This document shows positions 53,648 through 61,551 of a DNA stretch of 64,000 nucleotides, piece after piece. The notes under the pieces are model-generated. The model was not told where the DNA came from. It worked only from the letters and a program-made list of their open reading frames with translations, and made no database searches. Position 1 is the stretch's first letter, and each line of letters begins with the position of its first letter. Origin of the DNA: Clostridium folliculivorans (GTDB lineage: Bacteria > Bacillota > Clostridia > Clostridiales > Clostridiaceae); assembly GCF_024341905.1 (NCBI RefSeq), contig NZ_BQXY01000004.1:277729-341728 (forward strand), written 5' to 3'. The translations under genes were made by a program, and so were the position numbers.

Positions 53648-53828
53648 AAAAAATCGCTAAAGTGATTTTCCTCAGTGATTTTTTGCGTATATACCTTTTC
53701 TTAAGTATAGTGAAGAATCTTACAAGCGAAACAATATTCTTTTTCGCTATTTAAAATATACTATGTTTTAAGTCTGTTACACATATTTCTCCAAAGATCT
53801 AATTGGAGTATAAGTTTCTAAAGAATAA
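53648..53828 (-). repeat. R1 composite repeat, copy F (reverse)
   Basis: Minus-strand R1. Its left end TTATTCTTTA (53828-53819) lies in the T-run of the terminator at 53829-53860. The internal TAAAGAATAA is degraded and CTGCC/GGCAG is weak. The right-end stem TCACTGAGG...CTTTAGCGA with TTTTTT is recognisable. Orientation matches the upstream padR gene on the same strand. Confidence 0.85.
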
Positions 53829-53860
53829 AAAAAAGTAAGACTTATATAAGCCTTACTTTA
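53829..53860 (-). terminator. Terminator of the degV-padR operon
   Basis: On the minus strand AAGTAAGGCTTA / TAAGTCTTACTT pairs (one wobble) and is followed by a run of eight T. R1 copy F begins in that T-run. Confidence 0.85.
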
Positions 53861-53910
53861 ATATTTTGACGAAAAATCAGTACATAAAGGTGATATTCTA
53901 ATTCTATAGA

Positions 53911-53990
53911 GTTCCTAGCTCAACTATTAATTTATACATGCCCGAAAATCCCCAAAAGCCAGGATTTTTGAACAAGTATAAATTAAGCTT
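53911..53990 (-). repeat. R3 repeat, copy d
   Basis: Core at 53911-53931 (minus strand), identical to copy a. Next to it TTAATTTATAC / GTATAAATTAA are perfect 11-base inverted arms enclosing AGCCAGGATTTTTG-type stems, so this copy keeps a full hairpin. It lies between padR and its terminator. Confidence 0.75.
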
Positions 53991-54014
53991 CGCATAGGGG
54001 CTCTTTAAATACTC

Positions 54015-54467
54015 CTAGTATAAATCAGAATAAATTATTTTAAATACATCTAATGCTTCTTCTATCTTAATTTTTAGCAGAGATTTTCTGTTATCAAATT
54101 CTTTGAAACCTTTATCCGTAAGAGTGTAAACTTTCATGAATTTTTTCTTAGGATCATCCCATTCGCCTAATACAAGATCTTCTTTTTCAAACTTCTTTAG
54201 TAAAGGATATATTCCGCCAGTGCTAGGAACCCATAAACCATTAGTTCTTTCTCCTATTTTATGAGATATATCATTTCCATTTGTAGGACCTAAACTTAAT
54301 GTATAAAGAACATAAATTGGAAGTAGACCTTTAGTAAGTACTTGTCCTACGGCCTCTTTTTCCTTTTGAACTTTTTTTAGCTCGTTGAGCTTTTGCTTAT
54401 ATTCATCATACAGGCGTTTTTCTTCAGCTTTTATATCTTCTATGTTACTAAATTTAAATTCGTCCAC
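54015..54467 (-). CDS. PadR-family regulator with N-terminal coiled coil
   Basis: 150-residue protein. Residues about 1-45 form a highly charged helix (I-K-A-E-E-K-R-L-Y-D-E-Y-K-Q-K-L-N-E-L-K-K-V-Q), probably a coiled coil. The PadR winged helix follows (about 48-125) with S-H-K-I-G-E-R-T and G-G-I-Y-P-L-L-K-K-F-E and wing F-M-K-V-Y-T-L-T-D-K-G. PadR proteins usually have the coiled coil at the C-terminus, so the extra N-terminal helix is unusual. GTG start; it follows degV by eight bases, so the two form an operon with a palindromic promoter. The ligand is unknown. Confidence 0.88.
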   Translation of the reverse strand: MDEFKFSNIEDIKAEEKRLYDEYKQKLNELKKVQKEKEAVGQVLTKGLLPIYVLYTLSLGPTNGNDISHKIGERTNGLWVPSTGGIYPLLKKFEKEDLVLGEWDDPKKKFMKVYTLTDKGFKEFDNRKSLLKIKIEEALDVFKIIYSDLY

Positions 54468-54475
54468 TATAATGA

Positions 54476-55318
54476 CTATTCCCTTTGGATAGCAAGGCCT
54501 AAGAGTCCAGGTCCGGTATGTACCCCTAATGCTGGCCCGATAGTTGAGATGCTTATATGAGTTATATTTGGTAAATCCTTTACAACTTCAAAGAAAGCTT
54601 TTGCCTCATCCAATGCACCGCCTTGTAGTACCCAAACCTTACATTTAGCGATGCTTAGATTTTCATCTAATATTTCTCTTAGTTTACCTATAGCTTGTTT
54701 TCTACCTCTTGCCTTAGAATGAGTGAAATAAACACCGTCATCATTTATGGAAATTACGGGCTTTATGTTTAACATCTCGCCTATGGTTCCAGAAACCTTC
54801 CCAATTCTTCCACCTTTCTTTAAGTAATCTAAGGTGTTAAGCGTAAAATAACCATCAGTTTTTTCTCTAAGTTTTGGTAGAACTTCAATTATCTCTTCAA
54901 AAGTGCTACCTGATTCTATCATTTCAGCAGCGACTAAAGCTATAGAGCCCTGAGGCATACTTAATGTTTTTGAATCAAAGATATAGGTTTTTAGATTTGG
55001 ATGATTCTCAGCTATTATTCTTAAACTATTTGCAGTACCAGAAAGTCCTGATGATATACTTATAGATATAGCATGTGTATATCCTTGAGCTTCTATTTGG
55101 TTCAAGATGTTTTCTATAAATTGTCCATCAGGAAGTGATGTTTTTGGTATTTCTTTTTCAAGAGATAGATATAAATCTTCTGGACTTATCTCTAGCCTGT
55201 CTAAATAATCATTGTCTTTATATATAATTCTTAATGGTAAGAAAAAAATATTATATTTATTTAAAATCTCAGTATCTAAATCACAGCCGCTATCAGTAAT
55301 TAAAGCTATTTTTTGCAA
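54476..55318 (-). CDS. DegV-family fatty-acid-binding protein
   Basis: 280-residue DegV protein. The N-terminal D-S-G-C-D-L (residues 9-14), T-S-L-P-D-G-Q-F (about 57-64), S-I-S-S-G-L-S-G-T (about 85-93) and the late G-P-A-L-G-V-H-T-G-P-G (about 263-273) are family signatures. DegV (FakB-like) proteins bind a fatty acid and present it to the FakA kinase, encoded elsewhere. TTG start after GGAGGAATATACC. It is the first gene of the degV-padR operon, so PadR may respond to a lipid-related signal (inference). Confidence 0.94.
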   Translation of the reverse strand: MQKIALITDSGCDLDTEILNKYNIFFLPLRIIYKDNDYLDRLEISPEDLYLSLEKEIPKTSLPDGQFIENILNQIEAQGYTHAISISISSGLSGTANSLRIIAENHPNLKTYIFDSKTLSMPQGSIALVAAEMIESGSTFEEIIEVLPKLREKTDGYFTLNTLDYLKKGGRIGKVSGTIGEMLNIKPVISINDDGVYFTHSKARGRKQAIGKLREILDENLSIAKCKVWVLQGGALDEAKAFFEVVKDLPNITHISISTIGPALGVHTGPGLLGLAIQRE

Positions 55319-55350
55319 GGTATATTCCTCCTCAAATCTATTATGATTAA

Positions 55351-55391
55351 ATTATATCACAAGTGATAACTATATCAATACTGATATAGTT
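55351..55391 (-). promoter_or_regulatory. degV-padR promoter with two overlapping dyads
   Basis: On the minus strand, -35 TTGATA (55378-55373), 16-bp spacer and -10 TATAAT (55356-55351). AACTATATCA / TGATATAGTT (55368-55391, 4-base spacer) overlaps the -35, and TATCAC-AA-GTGATA (55355-55368) covers the spacer. Both dyads are perfect. The PadR product is the likely binder. Confidence 0.8.
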
Positions 55392-55571
55392 GAAGAAAAA
55401 AATTTGATTCTTTGAAGCTTATATATATATTATTTTGAATAAGTATTAAATTATTCAATCAGATATTTAAAAAAATTAAAAAATTAATTATAATTATAGT
55501 GGCAGATTGTACTTAAATATAATTTTAAGTTTTTAATATTGAGTCTATTTTTTATTTTTGGGGTGAAGATT

Positions 55572-56684
55572 TTGAAAAAGGATTTTCTGATATATATAGT
55601 ATTATCTTTTCAATTATTTTTTATAATATTTCTTATAATAAGAAATATTGTGCTGAGAAATAATATTATGCAGATAGAGATAATAAAAAAAGAAATATAT
55701 AGTATGGGGAAAAAGATAAGTACTACTGATAGTCGAAGTTTAGTTTATGAAATTATGCTAGACTCAGCAATGTCTATAATTAGTAAAGCAAATAGAGGCA
55801 GTGTTCTAGTATTAGAGGAAGATAACTATTTTCACTATAGAGCTATTAAAGGATATCCTACAGATCTACTGAACATGAAGATAAAAAGAGAAGATGTGTA
55901 TCTTTATAAGTATAACAAACTAGCGGATATTTGTATTCTTAAAATGCCGTTTAATGACAAAGATGATTTATTTAATGACAATATTTCAGGTAAGATTCAG
56001 CTACTAGAGAAGGGTCCTAATATCAAAAGTGTTTTGTTTTCACCTATTTATGTAGACAATAAGGTTGTGGCTATAGTGAATTTAGATAGTACAGCAGCTG
56101 ATGCATTGTTTAACAAAGGTGATATCAGTAAAATGAAGTACATAAATCATGAATTGGAGCTTGCACTAAAAAATTTCTTGTCTCAAGAGCAGCTTAGATA
56201 TATAGCAACTCATGATGAACTCACGAATCTTTACAATAGAAGGAGTTTCAAAGATTATTTTAGTAGAGAAATTTTAGAGATGCAAAGAAAAAAACACATA
56301 TCTCATGTAGCTCTTATCGATTTAGATGACTTTAAGTTTATAAATGATAATTATGGCCATAGTGAGGGAGACAAGGCACTTATAATAATGTCAGAAGCTT
56401 TAAGGATTAATTTGAATCATAATGATCTCTATGCAAGAATGTCAGGGGATGAATTTGTAATACTTTTTAGAAATAGTACACTGGAGCAGGCTATAGAGAA
56501 AATCATGATCATAAAAGATTATTTACTAAGGAACTGTACTGCAAAGAATCATATAGACTTTAGTTACGGATTAGTTCAGATAGATGGTATAAATAATTTA
56601 AGTATAGATGAAATTCTGTGTATAGCGGATAAAAATATGTATAAAGACAAAAGAGAGAGAAAGTGCAAGAATGAGTGCACATAA
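55572..56684 (+). CDS. GAF-GGDEF protein, putative diguanylate cyclase
   Basis: 370-residue protein. An N-terminal transmembrane helix (about 5-25) is followed by a GAF-like sensor domain (about 50-205) and a GGDEF domain (about 213-366). The GGDEF core reads S-G-D-E-F, an accepted active form, with D-L-D-D-F-K-F-I-N-D. The inhibitory I-site R-x2-D is absent: the expected position reads N-H-N-D. TTG 55572 follows GGGGTGAAG; an upstream TTG at 55539 lacks a site. It probably makes c-di-GMP. A terminator follows; R1 copy G lies between it and the convergent YerB gene. Confidence 0.9.
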   Translation: MKKDFLIYIVLSFQLFFIIFLIIRNIVLRNNIMQIEIIKKEIYSMGKKISTTDSRSLVYEIMLDSAMSIISKANRGSVLVLEEDNYFHYRAIKGYPTDLLNMKIKREDVYLYKYNKLADICILKMPFNDKDDLFNDNISGKIQLLEKGPNIKSVLFSPIYVDNKVVAIVNLDSTAADALFNKGDISKMKYINHELELALKNFLSQEQLRYIATHDELTNLYNRRSFKDYFSREILEMQRKKHISHVALIDLDDFKFINDNYGHSEGDKALIIMSEALRINLNHNDLYARMSGDEFVILFRNSTLEQAIEKIMIIKDYLLRNCTAKNHIDFSYGLVQIDGINNLSIDEILCIADKNMYKDKRERKCKNECT

Positions 56685-56747
56685 CCAGTTTTATAGATTT
56701 AGAAGTGTTTCAAAGCAGTAAAAGGATAGTGCTTGTATTTATAGTAG

Positions 56748-56786
56748 AAAAGGTTGACGAATATGTAACTCGTCAACCTTTTTTTA
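56748..56786 (+). terminator. Intrinsic terminator after the GGDEF gene
   Basis: Perfect stem AAAGGTTGACGA / TCGTCAACCTTT with loop ATATGTAAC and a long T-run. Confidence 0.93.
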
Positions 56787-56868
56787 CTTTATAGGGAAGT
56801 AAAAAAGATTTATGTTAGCTGAAACTATAGCTTTCAATGGCTTTACAAGCTTTTGAATATACATTGAA

Positions 56869-56953
56869 AAATAAAACTTATTCGCCTACCAACTTTTACT
56901 CATATATGTTTGGAGAGGAAGGTACTCAAAAAAGTCGCTTTATGGATTTTTTT
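56869..56953 (+). repeat. R1 composite repeat, copy G (degenerate short form)
   Basis: Short R1: AATAAAACTTATTCGCCTACC and the GGAAGGTACTCAAAAAAGTCGCTT part correspond to copy D, but the right-end stem is mostly lost. It overlaps the stop codon of the convergent YerB gene. Confidence 0.65.
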
Positions 56954-57980
56954 AATTATATTTTGGTGTGACTGAGTTATCAATTATGTGCCATATTGTG
57001 TTACCTTTAGCTAGATAAACTTTATTACCATCTTCGGTAGTCAGCTCGGTTTGAGAATTAGAAGAACCTCTTGACCAACGGATCTTTTCAACTTTACCAT
57101 TAGAGAATAAATACCCAGTTCCTTTTCCTATCATATTTATATCTAAATGTAGGTTATCAGATTGCACTTTTATAGGGGTTTGTTGTACAACTATATTGGT
57201 AAAGGACAGAGATAAATTATTATTTTTATCTATAGCTTTCACATTATCCATGTACTTTTCATATTTACCATTAACAAACTTATAATTAGTTGTATAGAAA
57301 TTATTTAGTTTGAAGTTTACTACAGTTGCATTAGTTAAATCTTCTTTTTTCCAAAAAGAATTATCAAAAGAAAGATTAGAAACCATATCTGTTTTCATAT
57401 TGCTAGAGGTTATATATTTACGTATCTTATCAGCAGAAGTATATAGGTTATGAGGAGCTTTTCTAGAATTATCTCTATAAAAATATGAACCGTTGACTAT
57501 TTCATTTATACTTTTTATATCAGGGTTCGTTTTTATAGTTAATAAAGCTTCAGCGCTTCCTCCGCAATGGGCGAAAGGTAGGTTATATTCCTCAGCAATA
57601 GATAAGAAGTAAGGTCTGGCACTTCTTATAGGACCAATCTGTTTAGGCGTGTTCTTGTGAAATAATGCTATAAATCTTGGTATTCCACCTTCGGCCATAG
57701 TCTCAAATACAATATCTGCTTCACTCAATCCACTTTGAGGCCTTGCATCCTTTGAGTTTTCAATTATCGCCATAAAAGGAATGTTGGATTTTTCTGCTTC
57801 TGTCAAATCCTCACCGGTATACCAACAATCATTTGTAACAGCATTGTTGTTTGATATGTCAATTACAGGTGGAGATTCTCTTTTGAAAGGTTTAGTTGAG
57901 CTAGATTTTGTATCTGTGTAACTGCAACCAACTATAGAAATACATAATAACAAGGGTATAATAAAAGTGATTTTCTTCAT
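56952..57980 (-). CDS. YerB-like lipoprotein (DUF3048)
   Basis: 342-residue lipoprotein. The signal peptide ends in a lipobox at C19 (S-I-V-G-C). The mature part carries DUF3048: F-M-A-I-I-E-N-S-K-D-A-R-P-Q-S-G-L (about 69-85), A-D-I-V-F-E-T-M-A-E-G-G-I-P-R-F-I-A-L-F-H, and G-P-I-R-S-A-R-P-Y-F-L. The C-terminal part contains V-Q-S-D-N-L-H and W-R-S-G/S. YerB-type proteins are surface lipoproteins of unknown biochemical function, linked to spores or germination neighbourhoods in some Bacilli. GAGGTG ribosome site. Confidence 0.9.
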   Translation of the reverse strand: MKKITFIIPLLLCISIVGCSYTDTKSSSTKPFKRESPPVIDISNNNAVTNDCWYTGEDLTEAEKSNIPFMAIIENSKDARPQSGLSEADIVFETMAEGGIPRFIALFHKNTPKQIGPIRSARPYFLSIAEEYNLPFAHCGGSAEALLTIKTNPDIKSINEIVNGSYFYRDNSRKAPHNLYTSADKIRKYITSSNMKTDMVSNLSFDNSFWKKEDLTNATVVNFKLNNFYTTNYKFVNGKYEKYMDNVKAIDKNNNLSLSFTNIVVQQTPIKVQSDNLHLDINMIGKGTGYLFSNGKVEKIRWSRGSSNSQTELTTEDGNKVYLAKGNTIWHIIDNSVTPKYN

Positions 57981-58126
57981 GAATTCACCTCCTCAATTTA
58001 ATGTGTTTAGCATATAAGCTTGTACATTATATTTAAATATATATGCGACAACCTATTAATATTATTAAACTTTAGACGAAAATCAAAAATAGTAAGATTA
58101 ATTTGCCAGTATTTTCTTAAATACTC

Positions 58127-58142
58127 CTAATGTCAACATTAG
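58127..58142. promoter_or_regulatory. Dyad upstream of nrdD
   Basis: Perfect 7-bp inverted repeat CTAATGT-CA-ACATTAG, flanked by AAATACT on the left and AAATACT on the right, about 147 bp before nrdD. A candidate operator; it does not match the NrdR box. Confidence 0.4.
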
Positions 58143-58288
58143 AAATACTGTAAAAAAGTTTAAAAATAGGAGATATAATGACGTATACTTTGCTATTATT
58201 AAGATAAAGTTTAATTTAGAATTGCCTTTAAATTTCTAGTGAAGTATAATAAGTCAGTACAAGATATAGTGTAATGGGGGTCGTCGAT

Positions 58289-60409
58289 GTGCTAGATGTT
58301 GTGAAGCGCGATGGAAGAAGGGTTAGCTTCAATGCTCAAAAGATAGGGAAAGCTATTAAGGGAGCAGCAGAAGAAATTGGTCAAAGTTTAAAAGAAAGTC
58401 AAGTAATTGATACAATTCAAAAGGTAATCAATTATATTGAAATGTCTGGAAAATCAAATGTTACAGTAGAAGAAATTCAAAACTTAGTTGAAAAGGCCTT
58501 AAGTGATAATGGATTTAAGAATATAGCGCAAGCATATTCAACTTACAGAAATGAAAGAACTAAAGTTAGAGAAATAAAATCAGACTTGATGAGAGCAATA
58601 GGAAAAATTGGAATTGAAACTGATAGAGATAATGCAAATGTAGGGAATAATTTCTCATCAAAGCTACTTAGAATAGCTTCAGAATCTAATAAGTGGCATA
58701 ATCTTGCCTCAATGCCGAAGCATTTGGCAAAAGCTCATGAAAATGGGGATGTTTATTATCATGATTTAGATAGCTATAATTTGACTACAAACTGCTTACA
58801 TATACCAACCAAAGAAATATTGGAAAATGGTTTTAACACTGGATATGGAACAATTAATAATCCAAGAAGAATAGAAACAGCAGCAGAACTTTCTTGCATA
58901 TTACTTCAGTCAACTCAAAATGACATGTTTGGAGGACAATCGCATCCTGATTTTGATAATGACATGTCAATATTTGTTGAACCAACTAGGCAAGAAATAA
59001 AAGAAGAGCTCATGGAATATGGAATAGAAGGAGAAAAACTTGAGAAGCTTGTAGACTCTAAACTTAGAGAAAGAGTTCATCAAGCTATGCAAGGTGTTGT
59101 ATATAACTTAAATACAATGCATTCTCGTGCAGGTTCTCAGGTGCCGTTTTCATCTATAAATCTAGGTATTCCTTATAATGAAGATGCTGCGCTTGTATGT
59201 GAGATATTCTTACTTGAATATGAAAAGGGGTTAGGTAAAGGAGAACAGCCTATATTCCCTAACATAATTTTTAGAGTTAAAGAAGGAGTGAATAGGGAAA
59301 AAGAAGATCCTTATTTCTATCTTTTTGAATTAGCATGTAGAGTAGCTGCTAAAAGAATGAATCCTACATTTATGAACATAGATGCAGATTTTAATAAAGA
59401 GTATTACGATAAGGGATATATGCCTGCAACAATGGGATGTAGAACATATCTTATGAATAATATAAATGGTGATCATGGTTGTAAGGGAAGAGGTAATATT
59501 GCTCCTACAACAATAAATCTACCAAGAATAGGACTACAAGCAAAAGGAAACGTTGATAAATTCTTCGAAATACTGCAAAGTAAAATGGAACTTGCTAAGG
59601 AATCTTTAATGCATAGATACTCAGTTCTTAAGAACTTAAGAGTGAAAGATCTTCCATTTGTAGCAGGTCAAGGACTTATGAAGGGATCAGAGGGCTTAAG
59701 TCCAGATGATAATATTGAACCAATTTTAAAACAAGGAACTTGGGTTTTAGGATTTATAGGACTTGCTGAAACTTTAATTGCATTAGTTGGAAAGCATCAT
59801 GGCGAAGATGAAGCTACAAGAGAATTAGGTATTAAGATAGTATCATATATCAGAGAATATACTGATAGGCTAAAAGAGGAGACTCATCTTAATTGGAGTT
59901 GCTACGCTACTCCAGCAGAAGGATTAAGCGGAAAGTTCATAAAGCAAGACCAAAAGATATTTGGAATAGTTAAAGGAGTTACTGATAAGGAGTATTACAC
60001 TAACAGCTATCATGTGCCAGTGGGGTATCCAATATCAATAATAGACAAGATAAAGATAGAAGCACCATACCATAAGATTTGTAATGGTGGACATATATCA
60101 TATCTTGAAGTAGATGGAACTCCTGATGGAGAAGCTATAATGAATATACTTAACTATGCATATAAGAATACTAACATTAGTTACTTGGGTATAAACTTCC
60201 ATATAAGGTATTGTAAGAACTGTGGAACCTATTTAAATAACGGTGAATCAAAATGCACTTGTTGTGGAAGTCATGATATACAAGGTGTTTCAAGAGTTAC
60301 TGGCTACTTAAGCCTTGATGAAAGATTTGGTCCAGGAAAGTATGAAGAGAGAGAAGACAGAGTAACTCATACTGAAAATCATAAGCATAATTACTTTATA
60401 GAAAAGTAG
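58289..60409 (+). CDS. nrdD: Anaerobic (class III) ribonucleoside-triphosphate reductase
   Basis: 706-residue glycyl-radical enzyme that makes dNTPs without oxygen. An N-terminal ATP-cone domain (about 3-95) is followed by the catalytic barrel and a C-terminal zinc site (C-K-N-C, C-T-C-C) just before the glycyl-radical loop R-V-T-G-Y-L. GTG 58289 is preferred: the GGGGGT at 58275-58281 is a good ribosome site for it. The ATG at 58274 has none and its own codons overlap that site. Its activase nrdG is not adjacent but 1.9 kb downstream, past three genes. A weak NrdR-like word ACAAGATATAGTGT lies at 58259. Confidence 0.96.
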   Translation: MLDVVKRDGRRVSFNAQKIGKAIKGAAEEIGQSLKESQVIDTIQKVINYIEMSGKSNVTVEEIQNLVEKALSDNGFKNIAQAYSTYRNERTKVREIKSDLMRAIGKIGIETDRDNANVGNNFSSKLLRIASESNKWHNLASMPKHLAKAHENGDVYYHDLDSYNLTTNCLHIPTKEILENGFNTGYGTINNPRRIETAAELSCILLQSTQNDMFGGQSHPDFDNDMSIFVEPTRQEIKEELMEYGIEGEKLEKLVDSKLRERVHQAMQGVVYNLNTMHSRAGSQVPFSSINLGIPYNEDAALVCEIFLLEYEKGLGKGEQPIFPNIIFRVKEGVNREKEDPYFYLFELACRVAAKRMNPTFMNIDADFNKEYYDKGYMPATMGCRTYLMNNINGDHGCKGRGNIAPTTINLPRIGLQAKGNVDKFFEILQSKMELAKESLMHRYSVLKNLRVKDLPFVAGQGLMKGSEGLSPDDNIEPILKQGTWVLGFIGLAETLIALVGKHHGEDEATRELGIKIVSYIREYTDRLKEETHLNWSCYATPAEGLSGKFIKQDQKIFGIVKGVTDKEYYTNSYHVPVGYPISIIDKIKIEAPYHKICNGGHISYLEVDGTPDGEAIMNILNYAYKNTNISYLGINFHIRYCKNCGTYLNNGESKCTCCGSHDIQGVSRVTGYLSLDERFGPGKYEEREDRVTHTENHKHNYFIEK

Positions 60410-60463
60410 TGGCTTTGATATAGAGGTTATAGAAAAACGAATATTTGCAAGTTTTAATTAATA

Positions 60464-60511
60464 GAAAGACCAGGCATATACCTAAGTGTATGCTTGGCTT
60501 TTATTTTTTTG
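60464..60511 (+). terminator. Terminator after nrdD
   Basis: Stem AAAGACCAGGCATATA / TGTATGCTTGGCTTT with wobbles, followed by TTATTTTTTT. Confidence 0.8.
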
Positions 60512-60541
60512 GAAACTTATATTTATTTTAAAACAGCAATT

Positions 60542-60595
60542 TTTTATTCTTTAGAAAATCATAATTCTTTATGAACTAGATTACATAAATATTTT
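60542..60595 (+). repeat. R1 left-end fragment, copy I
   Basis: TTATTCTTTAGAAAATCATAATTC followed by CTAGATTACATAAATAT resembles the first 55 bases of full-length R1. The inverted partner, middle and right end are missing. It lies about 30 bases after the nrdD terminator. Confidence 0.6.
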
Positions 60596-60623
60596 AATTT
60601 GTGAAATTATAATATTAGGATAG

Positions 60624-60656
60624 ATTGTTTACAATTTAATTTTATTGATATATAAT
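60624..60656 (+). promoter_or_regulatory. Nitroreductase promoter with dyad over -35
   Basis: -35 TTTACA (60628-60633), 17-bp spacer, -10 TATAAT (60651-60656). The dyad ATTGT-TT-ACAAT (60624-60635) covers the -35, so a repressor probably controls this promoter. Confidence 0.75.
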
Positions 60657-60693
60657 GTTAGTAGATAATTATTATTAAAGAAGAGGTGTAAAA

Positions 60694-61434
60694 ATGAATG
60701 AAACTATAAATTTAATAAAACAACATAGATCAATAAGACAGTACTTGGATAAGGATATATCACAAGAATTAGTTGATGAAGTACTTAAAGCTGCTCAAGC
60801 TATGCCAAATTCTATCAATGGGCAACAAACATCAATTATAGTAGTTAGAGATAAGGAAAAGAAAAAGAAACTCTCTGAAGTAACTGGTAATCAAGTATAT
60901 GTTGACAAAGCACCAGTATTTTTAGTATTTGTAATGGACTTTTATAAAACTAATATAGGTGCTGAGAAGTATGGGAGAAAGCAAGTTATCCATGAAAGTG
61001 TTGAAGGCACTGCAGCAGGTGTATTTGATGCTGGTATAGCTATGGGAGCAGCTATAATAGCAGCTGAATCATTGGGGCTATCAGTAGTTCCTATTGGGGG
61101 TATAAGAAGAAATCCAGAAGAGGTTATAGAGCTTTTGGAACTACCTGAGTTTACTTACCCAGTATGCGGATTGGTTCTAGGGTATGCAGAAAATCAATCT
61201 AAGCAAAAACCTAGATTACCATTTGAGACATTTAAGCATGTAGATAGATACCATAAAGAAGTATTAAAGACTAAGATAGATGAGTATGATGAATATATGG
61301 AAAAATATCTTAAGGAAATAGGAAGAGAGCAAGAAGGCAATTGGAGTGATTTAACTTCTTCTTTATATCAAACTGTCTATTATCCTAAGGTTAAGGATAC
61401 CATGGCTCAACAAGGATTTAAGAATGATAAATAG
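60694..61434 (+). CDS. Oxygen-insensitive NADPH nitroreductase / flavin reductase
   Basis: 246-residue FMN-dependent nitroreductase of the NfsA/NfrA type. FMN-binding Q-H-R-S-I-R-Q-Y (about 8-15), the central P-N-S-I-N-G-Q-Q-T-S (about 37-46) and G-L-S-V-V-P-I-G-G-I-R-R-N-P (about 129-142) match the family. The enzyme transfers two electrons from NAD(P)H to flavin, quinone or nitro compounds. AAGAGGTG ribosome site. It has its own regulated-looking promoter and a perfect 20-bp terminator. Why it lies between nrdD and nrdG is unclear; a redox link is only a guess. Confidence 0.93.
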   Translation: MNETINLIKQHRSIRQYLDKDISQELVDEVLKAAQAMPNSINGQQTSIIVVRDKEKKKKLSEVTGNQVYVDKAPVFLVFVMDFYKTNIGAEKYGRKQVIHESVEGTAAGVFDAGIAMGAAIIAAESLGLSVVPIGGIRRNPEEVIELLELPEFTYPVCGLVLGYAENQSKQKPRLPFETFKHVDRYHKEVLKTKIDEYDEYMEKYLKEIGREQEGNWSDLTSSLYQTVYYPKVKDTMAQQGFKNDK

Positions 61435-61450
61435 TATTAGGTAAGTAACT

Positions 61451-61494
61451 AAATAGAAAAAGATATAGGAAAAATCCTATATCTTTTTCTATTT
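61451..61494. terminator. Perfect 20-bp terminator
   Basis: AAATAGAAAAAGATATAGGA / TCCTATATCTTTTTCTATTT with AAAA loop, no mismatch. A-run and T-run on the two sides make it potentially bidirectional. Confidence 0.92.
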
Positions 61495-61510
61495 ATAAAT
61501 TATTTATATG

Positions 61511-61539
61511 TTGACATGTGATTTAATTATTAATATATA
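61511..61539 (+). promoter_or_regulatory. Sigma-A-type promoter before a small ORF and the HD gene
   Basis: TTGACA (61511-61516), 17-bp spacer, TATATA (61534-61539). It would start transcription just upstream of a 28-codon frame at 61552 and the HD phosphohydrolase gene at 61657. Confidence 0.65.
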
Positions 61540-61551
61540 TTATAATTTATT

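Noticed and set aside
58259..58272. NrdR box (ACAAGATATAGTGT)
   Set aside because: Only 14 bases, two short of the 16-bp consensus spacing, and no second copy is found nearby.
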